A DNA stretch of 64,000 bases, taken from assembly GCA_029706075.1 (NCBI GenBank), contig JAINUG010000131.1, positions 2,780,549-2,844,548 of the forward strand. Direction: 5' to 3'. The notes below the pieces were generated by a model that did not search any database, was not told where the DNA came from, and saw nothing but the letters and a program-made list of their open reading frames with translations. Of this stretch, positions 1 to 32,601 are shown one piece after another. The translations under genes and the position numbers were made by a program. The DNA comes from Aldrovandia affinis (lineage: Eukaryota; Chordata; Actinopteri; Notacanthiformes; Halosauridae). The first letter of the stretch is position 1; each line of letters begins with the position of its first letter.

Positions 1-177
1 TTGTGCCAGCTGCTCAGGCTGTTAAGACTCGGGATAAGACCACCTAATTGGTCATTGTATGACTTGAGGAGAAGAGGAACAGGAAGTCAGCCAAGCACCT
101 GACAGGAAGTGTTCAGTCTCCCAGCATGCACTGCTTCAACAACTCCCCTTGGAGGTTATAGGCACAGAACCCTGCTT

Positions 178-470
178 CAGACTCACCAGATACTCAGCTC
201 CTGTGCTCCTTCTGTCCTCTCTGCTGCTTAACTACAGGAGGTTCTGGTTGGTAACAGGGGTTTATGATGCTATATTAGAGTACAGGACCTCCATACCCAC
301 AGTATGCACTTGGTTACGCCCCTAAATTCATTTTCATCAAATTGGACTGTTTTGGCTTCAAAGGCAGGGATACAGAACTTATTAAGTATTAAGAATATGC
401 TGTATTTTCTGAGTCTATAGCAGGGCTCTCAATTGTGGTCCTATAGACCCACAGGGTGTGGCTGGGTTTC
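178..470. repeat. Interspersed repeat, copy 1 (second copy at 42265-42500)
   Basis: The stretch from cagactcaccagatactcag through ctacaggaggttctggttgg to tggttacgcccct recurs with about 80% identity at 42265-42500. It has no coding content. Family unknown to me. Its first ~27 bases are also the parent motif of the minisatellite at 56571-56918, in reverse complement. Confidence 0.6.
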
Positions 471-975
471 TTTGTCACTCAGAACTTAATTGATGAATTA
501 AAGCAGTTGATGCCATGTCCAACTCTGTAAACTGGTAAGGATTTTGGCTTGTGACCAGGAGGGCTCTGGGCCAGGTCTTCTGTCCTGGAACGTGGTGCTG
601 CAGGTGTGAGTGACCCTGGGTTGTGATGTGCGACTGTGAGGACCCTGATGGGAAGATTATGATGCAGTTGTGCAGGAGATGTGTGGGGGGCGTGCTTTTT
701 CTCCAGTGGAAACTAAGAAAATTATCCTGCTTCCAGTTTAATGCTGGTAAAGTTAATTTATTAACTGCACCACAAAGACATCACCTGACGAAAACGTACT
801 TGGTCGAAAGTTGTCTCTCTTTGGGAGCTCACTTTTAAGCTGTGTGTGGGATATTTTTCATTTTTGTAATTCCTCTTATTCCCAGTACCAGTGCTTACTG
901 GTGGACCTGTGTATTAGGATCGAGGCATGCTAGTGAATAGAGTCTCACTGCCCTCTTGAGTGTGCTGTTCTCAGC
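471..975. other. MON2 intron, nothing recognised
   Basis: Intronic sequence without an identifiable repeat or exon. The short open frame at 623-838 has no recognisable content. Confidence 0.5.
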
Positions 976-1112
976 AGGGTTGGGATCAATTCCATTTCAA
1001 TTCAGTCAATTCAGGAAGTTAAGCTCAATTCAATTCAATTCATTAATTGAAAGTGCCCATAATGTTCTATTTGGATTTTTTCAATGAATAAATTGAACCT
1101 TGATGAATTCCC
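976..1112. repeat. Palindromic MITE-like repeat (ATTCCATTTCAATTCAG family)
   Basis: Starts gttgggatcaattccatttc. Its relative at 11109-11283 is longer and has inverted ends. Fragments also lie at 8459-8552, 9310-9368 and 53966-54015. Confidence 0.6.
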
Positions 1113-1147
1113 TGCCCCCTTTCCTCGGCCCTGTTGTCTCTTCCCAG

Positions 1148-22496
<21,349 letters not shown>

Positions 22497-22985
22497 CCGG
22501 CCATTTCCCTGGAGACCCGGAACCATCTTGGAGGTGGGAACAAAGACATTTCCCTGTGGTGACAAGATGGTGGACTCTACTCAGCACGAGCCCACCTGAC
22601 AGACTGTTACCCCGGGCAACTGAGGTTCAGGCCTAGTGATGCCGGCAGGCCAGGCTGACATTATTGTGAACTCCTCACACAAGTGGACAATCTGATCTCA
22701 CCGGCTGGACTTCAGCATCAGCTGCAGTGTTCTTTGTTAGATTTGGTTTATTCCTTAAAAAAGGGTACATTTACAGCGTGTGAAGATAATAGTGTTAATT
22801 ATGAAGGATTTGATCGTTATTATTCCCCCAAAAAAACAACAACAAAGAAAACTTTTTAACAGCAAGATTTATTTTCCAAGATCTTACTGTAACATTCCAT
22901 GCCATCTTTTGCCGGCCCAAGAAAGGATGTACTTGTGAGTGTGTGTGTAAAATAAATGGTACAGTTCTGTATTAAAAAAGTTTAT
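22497..22985 (+). other. mon2: MON2 3' untranslated region
   Basis: About 480 bases between the stop codon and an AT-rich end. It has no repeat or ORF of note. A polyadenylation signal lies at 22951-22956, so cleavage is expected near 22970-22985; the exact site is inferred. Confidence 0.75.
22951..22956 (+). promoter_or_regulatory. Polyadenylation signal AATAAA (MON2)
   Basis: Canonical AATAAA about 455 bases after the MON2 stop, followed by ATTAAA at 22971-22976 and a T-rich, GT-containing stretch typical of the downstream element. Confidence 0.7.
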
Positions 22986-23825
22986 TTTCTCTGCGTTTAT
23001 GCCTCTGTTACATCTTTTACCATGGGGAATAACTCTTAACTAGTCCTAAGAGAGCACTGTAGCCTGAAAAATTACCTCAAAAAACAGTGACACGTGTGAC
23101 ATTGCACACGTTATTTATTTAATTCATTTTGCTAAAAGGGCACTCAGATATTTGAAGGTCGTTATTTTTCCAGTTTCAGTTTGGGAGGCAATGAAATTAT
23201 AAGGTTGATTTTGAAGCATGCACTCATACAGCTAGTGACTGCTTGAAGGAGAGGCATCACCCGTGTTTTTGGGTGGAAGTAATTATGTATTAATGAGAAG
23301 GACGCTGGACAAATTGGACCTACCTTTTTTCAGCCAGCATAGTGACCGGATTGATCAATATTTGAATAGCCCTTGACCCAAAGTTATTTTGCCAAAAGAT
23401 TGACCTTGGGCTATAACCAGAGCCATAAATTCGAATTTGGTTTTTCACAGAAAATAAACACTCCTACCGCTTTAAGCCTCAAACGTAAAACTTACGATTA
23501 TTAGGATGGTTCTTTTATAAAAGTTCCTTCATAATTGTTCATCAAGGAACGTTTGCCATATGGCGATATCATGATCAGCAATAAAAAAACACAAAAATCG
23601 GACTTGATTTTTCATCTGATTTTATTGAAAACCACACCAGATATATTTAACAATACTATTTTCACTTTTTTAGTTATGTTCATTTTTATGAGCAGTGTGC
23701 ATAACTGTTTTTTGGTGGCTCTCCAAATGTCCATCCAAAACCAAAACCTAGTAAACATTGAAAACAGTGAACAGAAAACAGTACATTTGCCATACATGGT
23801 TTTTAGACATTAAGTTTTAGTATGT
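22986..23825. other. Intergenic, AT-rich; possible piggyBac flank
   Basis: Between the MON2 polyadenylation region and the piggyBac coding remnant. No coding content. Part may be the 3' non-coding end of the piggyBac element, but I could not identify its TTAA-flanked terminus. Confidence 0.4.
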
Positions 23826-25266
23826 TCATTTATGATACTCATCATGGCCATTTCTGTCCAGAATCACACACAGAGGGACCTGACATGCCTTGCACAGTAA
23901 CGGAGTGTTGCGTCCACATGTCTTGCACTTCCTGTGTTGCTTTTTTTGTTGTCTTTTCCAGGAGCAGCTGCTACAGGTGTGTGATGGTATTGTCTCTGTG
24001 ATGTGAAAAGTCCAGTGGTACTCCACACAGCTCGCCGAGAGTAGCTCTTGGAATACCTGATGTGTCATGGGCTTCTCCTGTTTGGTGGCGCACAGCTCTT
24101 TGTGAACTATGAAGCTGTTGCTTGCGGCGATGTCCACAAAGTGATGAAAGATGGTCCTGTACCACTTCATCTTCTTCTAGTGTACCGAGTAATAGCCAAT
24201 GAGCTGGTCGGAGAGGTCCACACCACCCATATACTTGTTGTATTCCCCCAAAGCCATAGGTCTCGGAACTACAATCCTCTCAGACCCTCCATCACTTGTC
24301 TTGCGCCATCTCATCATTGTTTCCCCAGTGTGTGCAGTGTGAAGAGTGGAGCAAACAGACACCCCCTTGTGTCCATACATTTCACAAACAGTAGTCTCTC
24401 ATCCCGGATCCACCATATTTCTTGGTGAGGGCATTCACTGTGGTTGCTGGGGTTCCCACTCTACGAGCCCAGTAGGTACCACAGGCTCTAAAGCCCAGGT
24501 TGCTGAGGTGCCTGAAGACAGTTTTACTGGTGTAATAGTCATCACAGTAAATGTGATAACCAGATCCCAGGTAGTCCTTCCTCACTAGTGAAACCACAGC
24601 TTCAAAGGACAGTCCCTTCCCAATGGAAGTTTTGTGCTTTACGGCATAGATTGAGAAGGCCACTGTGTAGCCATTTGTGTCAGCTAAAACAAACAGCTTC
24701 ATGCCCCATTTAGTTGGTTTGTTTTTTGTGTATTGCTTTAGTCCTATTCTAGCCTTTGTGGCAACCATCCTCTCATCCACAGAGAGGTTTTGGTGAGGAT
24801 GATATACAGACATGGAGGCAGTGTGTAAACACACAGTTGTCACACAGAGTTTGTACTATTTTAGGGTCAAAGAATTGAGTGTAAAGCTCTATGGGGCTTG
24901 GAATGTCTCCAGAAGACAGAGGTGGCTGCACACCAGGGTTCCTTTTAGGTGTGAACCTTGGGGATGGCACAGGCAGACTATCAGGATCCTGTTCTGTCTT
25001 CCATCCTCCAGACTAGATAGAGGGGCTTGGTGGCCACGGCCAGGGCCACAACCCCTGCAGCCATGACCCCTGTGGCGCCGGCTGCTCCCTTGCTCAGAGG
25101 AATGGGGGGGTGGGGAGTTGTCTCCTCTGTTGTGATGTGCTGGGCTGTGGCGGTGCACTAGAATCTGTGCTGTGGGGTGTGGATGGGAGAAAGGTGCTAA
25201 GAGGTGTCCTATACACACACCCCTCCCCATGCACCTCTGCTCTGTGTACATAATGCAGATCTGCAT
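23826..25266 (-). pseudogene. piggyBac-family transposase pseudogene (PGBD4-like)
   Basis: Four minus-strand frames read in order. FTPKRNPGVQPPLSSGDIPS then PIELYTQFFDP marks the start of the catalytic domain. LSVDERMV, YHIYCDDYYTSKTVF and GGVDLSDQLIGYYS are the three piggyBac catalytic-Asp blocks. KWYRTIFHHFVDIAASNSFI follows, then a C-terminal Cys-rich finger (CKTCGRNTPLLCKACQVPLC). Frameshifts lie near 24380 and 24840, and an in-frame TAG at 24177-24179 follows GYYSVH. The N-terminal part is arginine/glycine-rich and is cut by a Tc1 insertion at about 25302. Confidence 0.88.
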
Positions 25267-25301
25267 AAATGCATGAATGAAATATTGGTTTCACTTGGAG
25301 A

Positions 25302-26519
25302 TATACACCGATTAGCCACAACATTAAAACCACTGACAGGTGAAGTGAATAACATTGATCATCTCATTACAATGGCACCTGTCAAGGGGTGGGATATATT
25401 AGGCAGCAAGTGAACAGTCAGTTCTTGAAGTTGATGTGTTGGAAGCAGGAGAAATGGGCAAGCGTAAGGATCTGAGTGACTTTGACAAGGGCCAAATTGT
25501 GATGCCTAGACAACTGGGTCAGAGCATCTCCAAAACGGCAGGTCTTGTCGGGTGTTCCCGGTATGCAGTGGTTAGTACCTACCAAAAGTGGTCCAAGGAA
25601 GGACAACCGGCGACAGGGTCATGGGCGCCCAAGGCTCATCAATGTGCGTGGGGAGCGAAGGCTAGCCTGTCTGGTCCGATCCCACAGAAGAGCTACTGTA
25701 GCACAAAGTGCTGAAAAAGTGAATGCTGGCTATGATAGAAAGGTGTCAGAACACACAGTGCATCGCAGCATGCTGCGTATGGGGCTGCGTAGCCGCAGAC
25801 CGGTCAGAGTGCCCATGCTGACCCCTGTCCACCGCCGAAAGCGCCTACAATGGGCACGTGAACGTCAGAGCTGGACCATGGAGCAATGGAAGAAGGTGGG
25901 CTGGTCTGATGAATCATGTTTTCTTTTACATCATGTGGATGGCCGGGTGCGTGTGCACCATTTACCTGGGGGAGAGATGGCACCAGGATGCACTATGGGA
26001 GCGTAGCCGGCGGAGGCAGTGTGATGCTCTGGGCAATGTTCTGCTGGGAAACCTTGGGTCCTGGCATTCATGTGGATGTTACTTTGACATGTACCACCTA
26101 CCTAAACATTGTTGCAGACCAAGTACACCCCTTCATGGCACCGGTATTCCCTGATTGCAGTGGCCTCTTTCAGCAGGATAATGCGCCCTGCCACACTGCA
26201 AAAATTGTTCAGGAATGGTTTGAGGAACATGACAAAGAGTTCAAGGTGTTGACTTGGGCTCCAAATTCCCCAGATCTCAATCCAATCGAGCATCTGTGGG
26301 ATGTGCTGGATCAACAAGTCCGATCCATGGAGGCATCACCTCGCAATTTACAGGACTTAAAGGATCTTCTGCTAACATCTTGGTGCCAGATACCACAGGA
26401 CACCTTCAGAGGTCTTGTGGAGTCCATGCCTCGACGGTTCAGAGCTGTTTTGGTGGCACGAGGGGGACCTGCACAATATTAGGCAGGTGGTGTTAATGTT
26501 GTGGCTGATCAGTGTATAT
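25302..26519 (+). mobile_element. Tc1-like transposon (TACACYGATYAGCCAC ends)
   Basis: Inverted ends tatacaccgattagccac and gtggctgatcagtgtata, TA-flanked, about 1.2 kb. It is inserted next to the N-terminal side of the piggyBac remnant. A 30-base motif (gaggtgtcctayacacacac then cccctcccca) occurs on both sides, at 25199 and 26686. Confidence 0.92.
25454..26482 (+). pseudogene. Tc1-like transposase pseudogene, two frameshifts
   Basis: N-terminal [23 protein letters not shown] then [20 protein letters not shown]. Next frame: HTVHRSMLRMGLRSRRPVRV then VGWSDESCFLLHHVDGRVRV (first Asp). Last frame: GGSVMLWAMFCWETLGPGIH, LFQQDNAPCHTAK (second Asp) and [20 protein letters not shown] (Glu), to the terminus VARGGPAQY. 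All domains are present but in three frames, so two single-base changes or so separate it from an open frame. Inactive as it stands. Confidence 0.92.
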
Positions 26520-27788
26520 AACAGTAGTATATAAGTATTTTATGTCGCAGATGTGTCCTTTCATCATTCAATTACTAGATTATTTGCAAATAGTAAATGC
26601 GCCATGACATTACTGTACTGTACTGTAATATTATCCTTACTATGAGAACATTGAATGGTTATTGGCACAAAAACAATATAGCAAAGAGGTGTCCTACACA
26701 CACACACCCCTCCCCATGGCCATCACATGGATTGCAAAACTCAGGGTACAGATTGGTAATTGGTATTGCTAGACATGCGCACAATTTTTCACATCATATA
26801 GCTGTTGGAATACGTAGAATATTTTAATATACTTTCATAGAGATACATACGTATCATACGTAACGTAACGTGACATTAGATCTACAAAACAACCACCCAA
26901 CAGGCTTACACCCAATGGGTTTTACGAATCCACTTTGTTTACAACTTTACGCATACGGTTTAGTATGTTTACCGTAAAGCCTATCGTAAAGACTGAAGCC
27001 TCAGCTTTCAGGCACACAAAAATAATCAGCTCTATCTATAATGGTCTCGATTTTACAGCCAATAGAAAAAAGGTTCTTAATATAACAAAGTCAGCAAACA
27101 TTCGCGTTTTTAATCTTCAGATACGTTCATGGAAATTGGCACATTAGTGCTGCTGTTTCCACAAGCTTGCGGAAAAAGGGTTCTCTGATTGTCTAAGCAT
27201 TGAAGTCTCCTGAATTTTCCTCTATAATCTGTTATGTCTTTTGCTTTTTATTTATAGGTTCAATGAACACCTCATTCACTGCAGTGAATCTGTCTCACTT
27301 TAATTTTAGTTGAATAGCCTGCTGCTGTGTTCACACATTTCCTCGGCTTTATAAAATTGTTCTATACCTGACAACCCTGCAGGCTCTAGCCAGGAAAGGA
27401 TGAAACACGCTCTGGCCAGAGGGGGGCGCTGTTGGAACCGGCTGTCTTTCTGACGATGACCTTGGCCGCTCTTCAGATATGAGGCACACACATTACACAC
27501 AGGCCTTTAAAATATTATTTTTATACCAGAGATGTTTTTCATTAGTTTTGTATTCTATGTATTCAGAACGGCACAGTAACATCGAAATAGAACCAATTAA
27601 ATTATTTTGTTAATTTAATGATGATAATATTAATTATTCATAATACAAATTAACATTATAATACATTACTAATAATGTCAATAGTATTTAAAAAAGACCA
27701 ATCAAACATGTTGAATCATAGGTTAAAAACCATAGGACAGAGCTGGCTCCAGTGGTGTGGAGTTTTGTGTTGGGGACACCTGTATGCA
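26520..27788. other. Intergenic, nothing firmly recognised
   Basis: AT-rich with a conspicuous cgtaacgtaacgtgac run near 26858. It may include the other half of the piggyBac flank, but no ends are visible. Confidence 0.4.
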
Positions 27789-28299
27789 GGTCAATCAATC
27801 AATCAATCATTCAATAAAATTGTATTTGTATAGCACATTTCATACAACAAGTGCAACTTAAAGTGCTTTACACAAAATTATTTAAAAAAATATTTATATA
27901 TATACACTACCGGTCAAAAGTTTTAGAACACCCCCATTTTCCAGTTTTTACTGAAATTTAAGCAGTTCAAGTCCAGTGAATAACCTGAAATGGTACAAAG
28001 ATAAGCGGTAAACTGCCAGAGGTTAAAAAAAAGTTTAGGTTACCAAAAACGGAAAAATAATGTACATTTTTTGCCAGTGAGTAGTTTTCTACACCATCAA
28101 AAGGCACTTGGAAACTGGAGGAAACCCTGACAGGAAGATGTCTGGCAGACCCAAAGCCACAACAAATTCAGAAGACACATTTCTGAGAGTCAACAGCTTA
28201 ACACTGGTCGAAGTAAGGAAGTCTCAGTTTCAACTGTGAAGAGAAAACTTCGAGCTGCAGGTTTCACAGGTCGAGTGGCAGTAAGAAAGCCATTGCTAA

Positions 28300-28556
28300 G
28301 ATGGCAAAATTAGAAAAAAGGCTTGCCTGGGGCATTAAGCACCGCCAGTTGACTACTGAAGACTGGAAGAAGGTCTTATGGACCGATGAATCAAAAATTG
28401 AAATCTTAGGTTCATCACGCAGGGTTTTTGTACGCCATCAAGTAGGCGGAAGGATGGTTCCTCAGTGTGTGACACCAACTGTCAAACATAGAGGAGGAAG
28501 CGTGATGGTCTGGGGCTCTTTTGCTGGATCCAGAGTCAACGACTTGCACAGAGTGA
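28300..28556 (+). pseudogene. Tc1 transposase fragment (copy 2)
   Basis: Reads KLEKRLAWGIKHRQLTTEDW then KKVLWTDESKIEILGSSRRV (first catalytic Asp, missing from copy 1) and GGSVMVWGSFAGSRVNDLHR, then breaks off. The upstream HTH half is present only in damaged form. Confidence 0.88.
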
Positions 28557-29515
28557 ATGTTACTAGCAGTAATGGCGGCGCATGAACATCGCGAGGATCA
28601 GCATCTACCCAGATTCGTAAGAATAGCATCGGTTATCTGCATTTTTGTTTTGAGTTTGTTCACTGTTCACTGTTCAGTCTTGATGCCTATCGCAATGGAT
28701 GTCCACATCTGGGCCTTTATCTCTCCTGGTCCCTCAACACCTCGTCTCTGGTTAAGAAGGCTCACCAGCGCATTCCTCTTCTTCCTGAGGAGACTGAAGA
28801 AAGTCCGCCTGTCTCCTCAGATTCTGGTCAGGGCCTGTGCTGGGAATCAGACATCTTCATCTCCTCACGGCATCACCGGCACTTCACTTCCTTCCATCGA
28901 GGCAGTCCAGCACAAGCGGTGTCTGCGAAGGGTGCACAGAATCGCCAAGGACACCTCTCACCCCAGCCACAGACTGTTTACCCACCTCCCCACTGGGAAG
29001 GGTGCAGCCAAGGACACCTCTCACCCCAGCCACAGACTGTCTCTCCATTCCAGGACCAGCAGGTTCAGGAACAGCTTCTTTCCCTCAGCCGTCACCTTGT
29101 TGAACTCTGCACCAAGGCGATAGCAGCCCCCCCCACCCTCACCCCACATGGACTACCTACCACTGCCACACTTCAATACCTGCACTGTTTACTTTTATAT
29201 ATTCTTGCACTAGATACTTGTCTATACATTTCATATATATTTAATACTGTTTATACTGTACATATGTAGCATATTCACTTCTCACTGTTCATACTGTTTA
29301 TATTGTTTACACTGTTTATACTATACTGTTTATTTCATATTTATACTGTTTATTTCATATTATGCTGTTTATTTCATATTTATCTCCACATTGTATATAC
29401 TCTTTTTGCACTTTACTGCTATTTGCACTTCTGGTTAGATGCTAACTGCATTTCGTTGTCTCAGTACTTGTACTTTGTGCAATGACAATAAAGTTGAATC
29501 TAATCTAATCTAATT
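28557..29515 (+). mobile_element. LINE 3' end (L2/Rex1-like) inside Tc1 copy 2
   Basis: Frames at 28557-29123 carry RLKKVRLSPQILVRACAGNQ, then TSLPSIEAVQHKRCLRRVHR, AKDTSHPSHRLFTHLPTGK and RTSRFRNSFFPSAVTLLNSA, the usual C-terminus of fish LINE ORF2. The segment KDTSHPSHRL is tandemly duplicated. The 3' UTR ends caatgacaataaagttgaat followed by (CTAAT)n. Confidence 0.85.
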
Positions 29516-30303
29516 AACCCACGTTAACCAATTACTTGTTCCCTGAAAAGGGCCTTTCTTTATAACTCTGAAATGTACATTATTTTTCAGTTTTTGGTGA
29601 CCTAAACTATTTTTATCAGTATGTATATAAAATAACTGTTTATTACCTTTGTAGCATTTCAGGTTATTCACTGGACTTAAAGTTCTGTAAAAATCAAAAA
29701 TGGGGGTGTTCTAAAACTTGTAATGTATATATATACAGTATATATAGAAAATAACTGTTTATTATTAAAAAGGAAAAGGATTCTTATAAAAGCAATATAA
29801 AATGTTTTAAAAATAAATTAATAAATTAAAAACAGTGTTAAAAAAAAGAAAATTAAAAGCAATGCTAAAGAGTTTAAATTTCCTTTTAAAACAGGTTTCA
29901 GCTTTTCTAAGATCCAGAGGGAGGTTGTTCCAGAGCTTTGGCCCATAGTGTTGTTGTTGCATGTTCTCTTCTCTGCCTCGGCCTCAGACTCGGGGGTACC
30001 TGCCCTAGATCCTGCAAGAAGTGTGAGCTGCCCCCATCAACCCTCACCCCCTGAATGAAGTCATCCAGCCCTGAGTCACCTTGGACACACCCTGTGCTGA
30101 CCAGAAAAGGATGGGCTCTGCCCCCTTTTAGTCTGGTTCCTCCCAAGGTTTCTTCCTATCAAGGGAGTTTTTCCTTGCCACTGTCGCCTTAGGCCTGGTT
30201 TTGGGGGGCCTGGGTTCCCTTCTGTTAAGCGTTTTGTGACAATTCATTTGTGATTTGATTTGATTTGATTTGATTAGTGGCAAACAATAATCCAATAAGA
30301 CAA

Positions 30304-32141
30304 TTAGGGAAACATTAAGTGTCCAATGCCGCCCTCTGGCGGTGAACAGCGGGAAGTGCCGTCACAGAAGGGACTTCTAAATGGGTAAAATAATTTTAAA
30401 ATCAATTTGAAAGGAACAGGCAACCAATTAAGTGCTTTCAAAACAGGGGTAATGTGTGCTCTCTTTTTACTTTTGGTAAGTAGCCGTGCAGCAGAGTTCT
30501 GAACTAATTGCAGGCAGTTTAAGTTTGACTTAGGTAGGCCTGATAGGAGAGCATTATAATAATCCAATCTGCTTGTGATGAAGGCATGTATAAACTGCTC
30601 AGCATTTCCCTGGGTTAGAAATGGGTGTACTTTAGCAATGTTCTTCAGGTGATAAAAGGCTGATTTTGTAACATTACTAATGTGTGAGTTAAAGGTCAGG
30701 TCGGTATCAATGATCACTCCGAGGCTTCTTGATTGCTGTTTAAGGTAAATTTCCCTGGGCCCTAGATGAGAGGAGAGTGACTCCCTCTGGGTTTTTGAAC
30801 CCAAGATTAGTATTTCAGTCTTGTTTTGATTAAGCTGGAGGAAATTTTTAGACATCCATGTATTTACATTTGAGATACAGTTTGTCAATGATGTCAAAGG
30901 GGAAGTGCCATCAGGTTCACGGAAATGTACAATTGAGTGTCATCAGCATAACTATGGAACTGTATTCCGTGTCTCCTGATCACATAACCAAGGGGGAGCA
31001 TATATAGGTTAAAGAGGACCGGACATAAAATTGAGCCTTATGGTACACTGCAGGGGTTATCGAAAGCCTTGGAAGAGTGATCTCCAATGCGAACATATGA
31101 AGACCTTCCTGTAAGACAGGTTCTAAACTAGCTTCAGGCAGTTCCTGTTATACCAACCCAGTCTTGTAGGCTATTAAGTAGGATTTCATGGTCAATAGTG
31201 TCAAAAGCCACAGTGAGGCCTAACAGTACAAAAACAGATAATTTTTTGGAGTCAGCATTCATACGTAAATCATTAAGTACTCTAGTTAAGGCAGTTTCTG
31301 TGCTGTGGTGAGGACGAAAGACAGAATTAAATTTCTAGGGGGTGTTATTGATTAATAGAATTGGGTTGCTGAAGGACTGGTTTTTCAATTATCTTACTGA
31401 GAAGAGGTAAATTGGAGATCGGCCTGTAGTTTCTTAGTGTACAGGCATCAAGGTTAGACTTTTTTAGAAATGGTTTTACCATGGCCATCTTCAGAGGGGA
31501 TGGAAAGATGCCCAACTGGATGGAGAGGTTGACAATAGTCTCTACATCTTCATAGAAGGAGCTAAAGACTGACTTGAAGAGAACTGTTGGGACAGGGTCA
31601 AGAAGACTAGTAGAGGGCTTTAGGTGTAAAACTATCTTATTAAGGGGTGGGGGTGGGGCATAGGGTGTAATCTGGAGTGAAAAAAAAAGGGCAAATTCCT
31701 TAGATGAACTTAGTAGTTGAGGAGAGACAGCAGCATAAGACAATCAATAGTATCAAAAAGCAGCTTAGGGTTGTTGTGGTTCGTGTCAATGAGTTTGGGA
31801 GTGGGTTGTCTTCACTCAAACACCTTTGTTGGCAGATAAGCTCTCTGTAAATATAATGTATTTGCAGTTTAATCCGTTGCTTTTCAGTTCAATTATTTCT
31901 TTATTTCTCCATGGTGGTATCTGTTTAACCTTTATCTTTTTGAGTTTAAGTGGTGCAACATGATCAATTGTTGTCTTTAGCATTGTGTTAAAATTATTGA
32001 CTACTTCATCACAGGCAGCGGGATATTCACACATAGCTTAAAATTCTCTATTGTTTCTGTAACACGTAAAACACATCTCATTATAGTGTTCTCATAGTCT
32101 TGTTTACCGTCTACAAGGCAGTTTTTTCCGCAAAGTTGAGA
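30304..32141 (-). mobile_element. L2-like LINE fragment, minus strand
   Basis: On the minus strand: VAPLKLKKIKVKQIPPWRNK (about 31900-31960), SLLDPVPTVLFKSVF with LRNYRPISNLPLLSKIIEK (31370-31620), and the C-terminal QNKTEILILGSK, LGVIIDTDLTFNSHISNVTK, SRLDYYNALLSGLPKSN and LQLVQNSAARLLTKSKK (30400-30830). The central FADD part (30900-31330) is present but broken by stops. Its 5' end stops where the large inverted repeat begins. Confidence 0.82.
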
Positions 32142-32601
32142 GCAAACAAGGTGCTCAATAACACAATTCACAACCCCCCATCTGCCCACAGTACAAATGG
32201 CAGCCTACTCCACACACAAGGGAGAAAAACAAACAAAACAAACAAACAAACAAAAATAATTCACACTGTAACATTTAGCATAATCTACATCCAGCTGAAT
32301 AACAACATTACGTAATATTTCAACAAGATCAATAAACTTTTATTGATGGCAATTATTTTGTGTTTGACAGCATTATTTGATAATGGTATTTGTATTTGAA
32401 AATATACCAATAATTAAACTTCAACGATGAACTTATCCAATGTTCTGATGCTATAATAAACTTTTGCATGATATACAATCTAATTTGGTTCAATTATTTT
32501 TATTTTGCATGCAATATGTGATTTTGAGCCCAAGATTAGTATTATAGCATTTTGTGTTATGACAAAAGAACACTTTCAAACTCTATTTTGATTAGAAGGA
32601 T

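Larger units (their letters stand above)
27905..29725 (+). mobile_element. Tc1-like transposon copy 2, rearranged, with LINE insert
   Basis: The left end and transposase codons match copy 1 (3375-4975). At about 28556, within the transposase gene, the sequence switches to a LINE 3' end. It then returns at about 29515 as the inverted LEFT end of the Tc1 element (ccctgaaaagggcctttctt, then ttctaaaacttgtaatgta). So this copy has two left ends and no right half. Confidence 0.85.
27789..30280. mobile_element. LINE 3'-end-type repeat split by a Tc1 insertion
   Basis: aatcaatcaatcaatcattc then aataaaattgtatttgtata and aagtgctttaca (27789-27885) is the minus-strand form of a common fish LINE 3' end. 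The sequence resumes after the Tc1 element at about 29750 and reads gatccagagggaggttgttc. A further fragment, caaggtttcttcctatcaag through gagtttttccttgccactgt (30140-30280), ends in (TTTGA)n. Confidence 0.6.
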
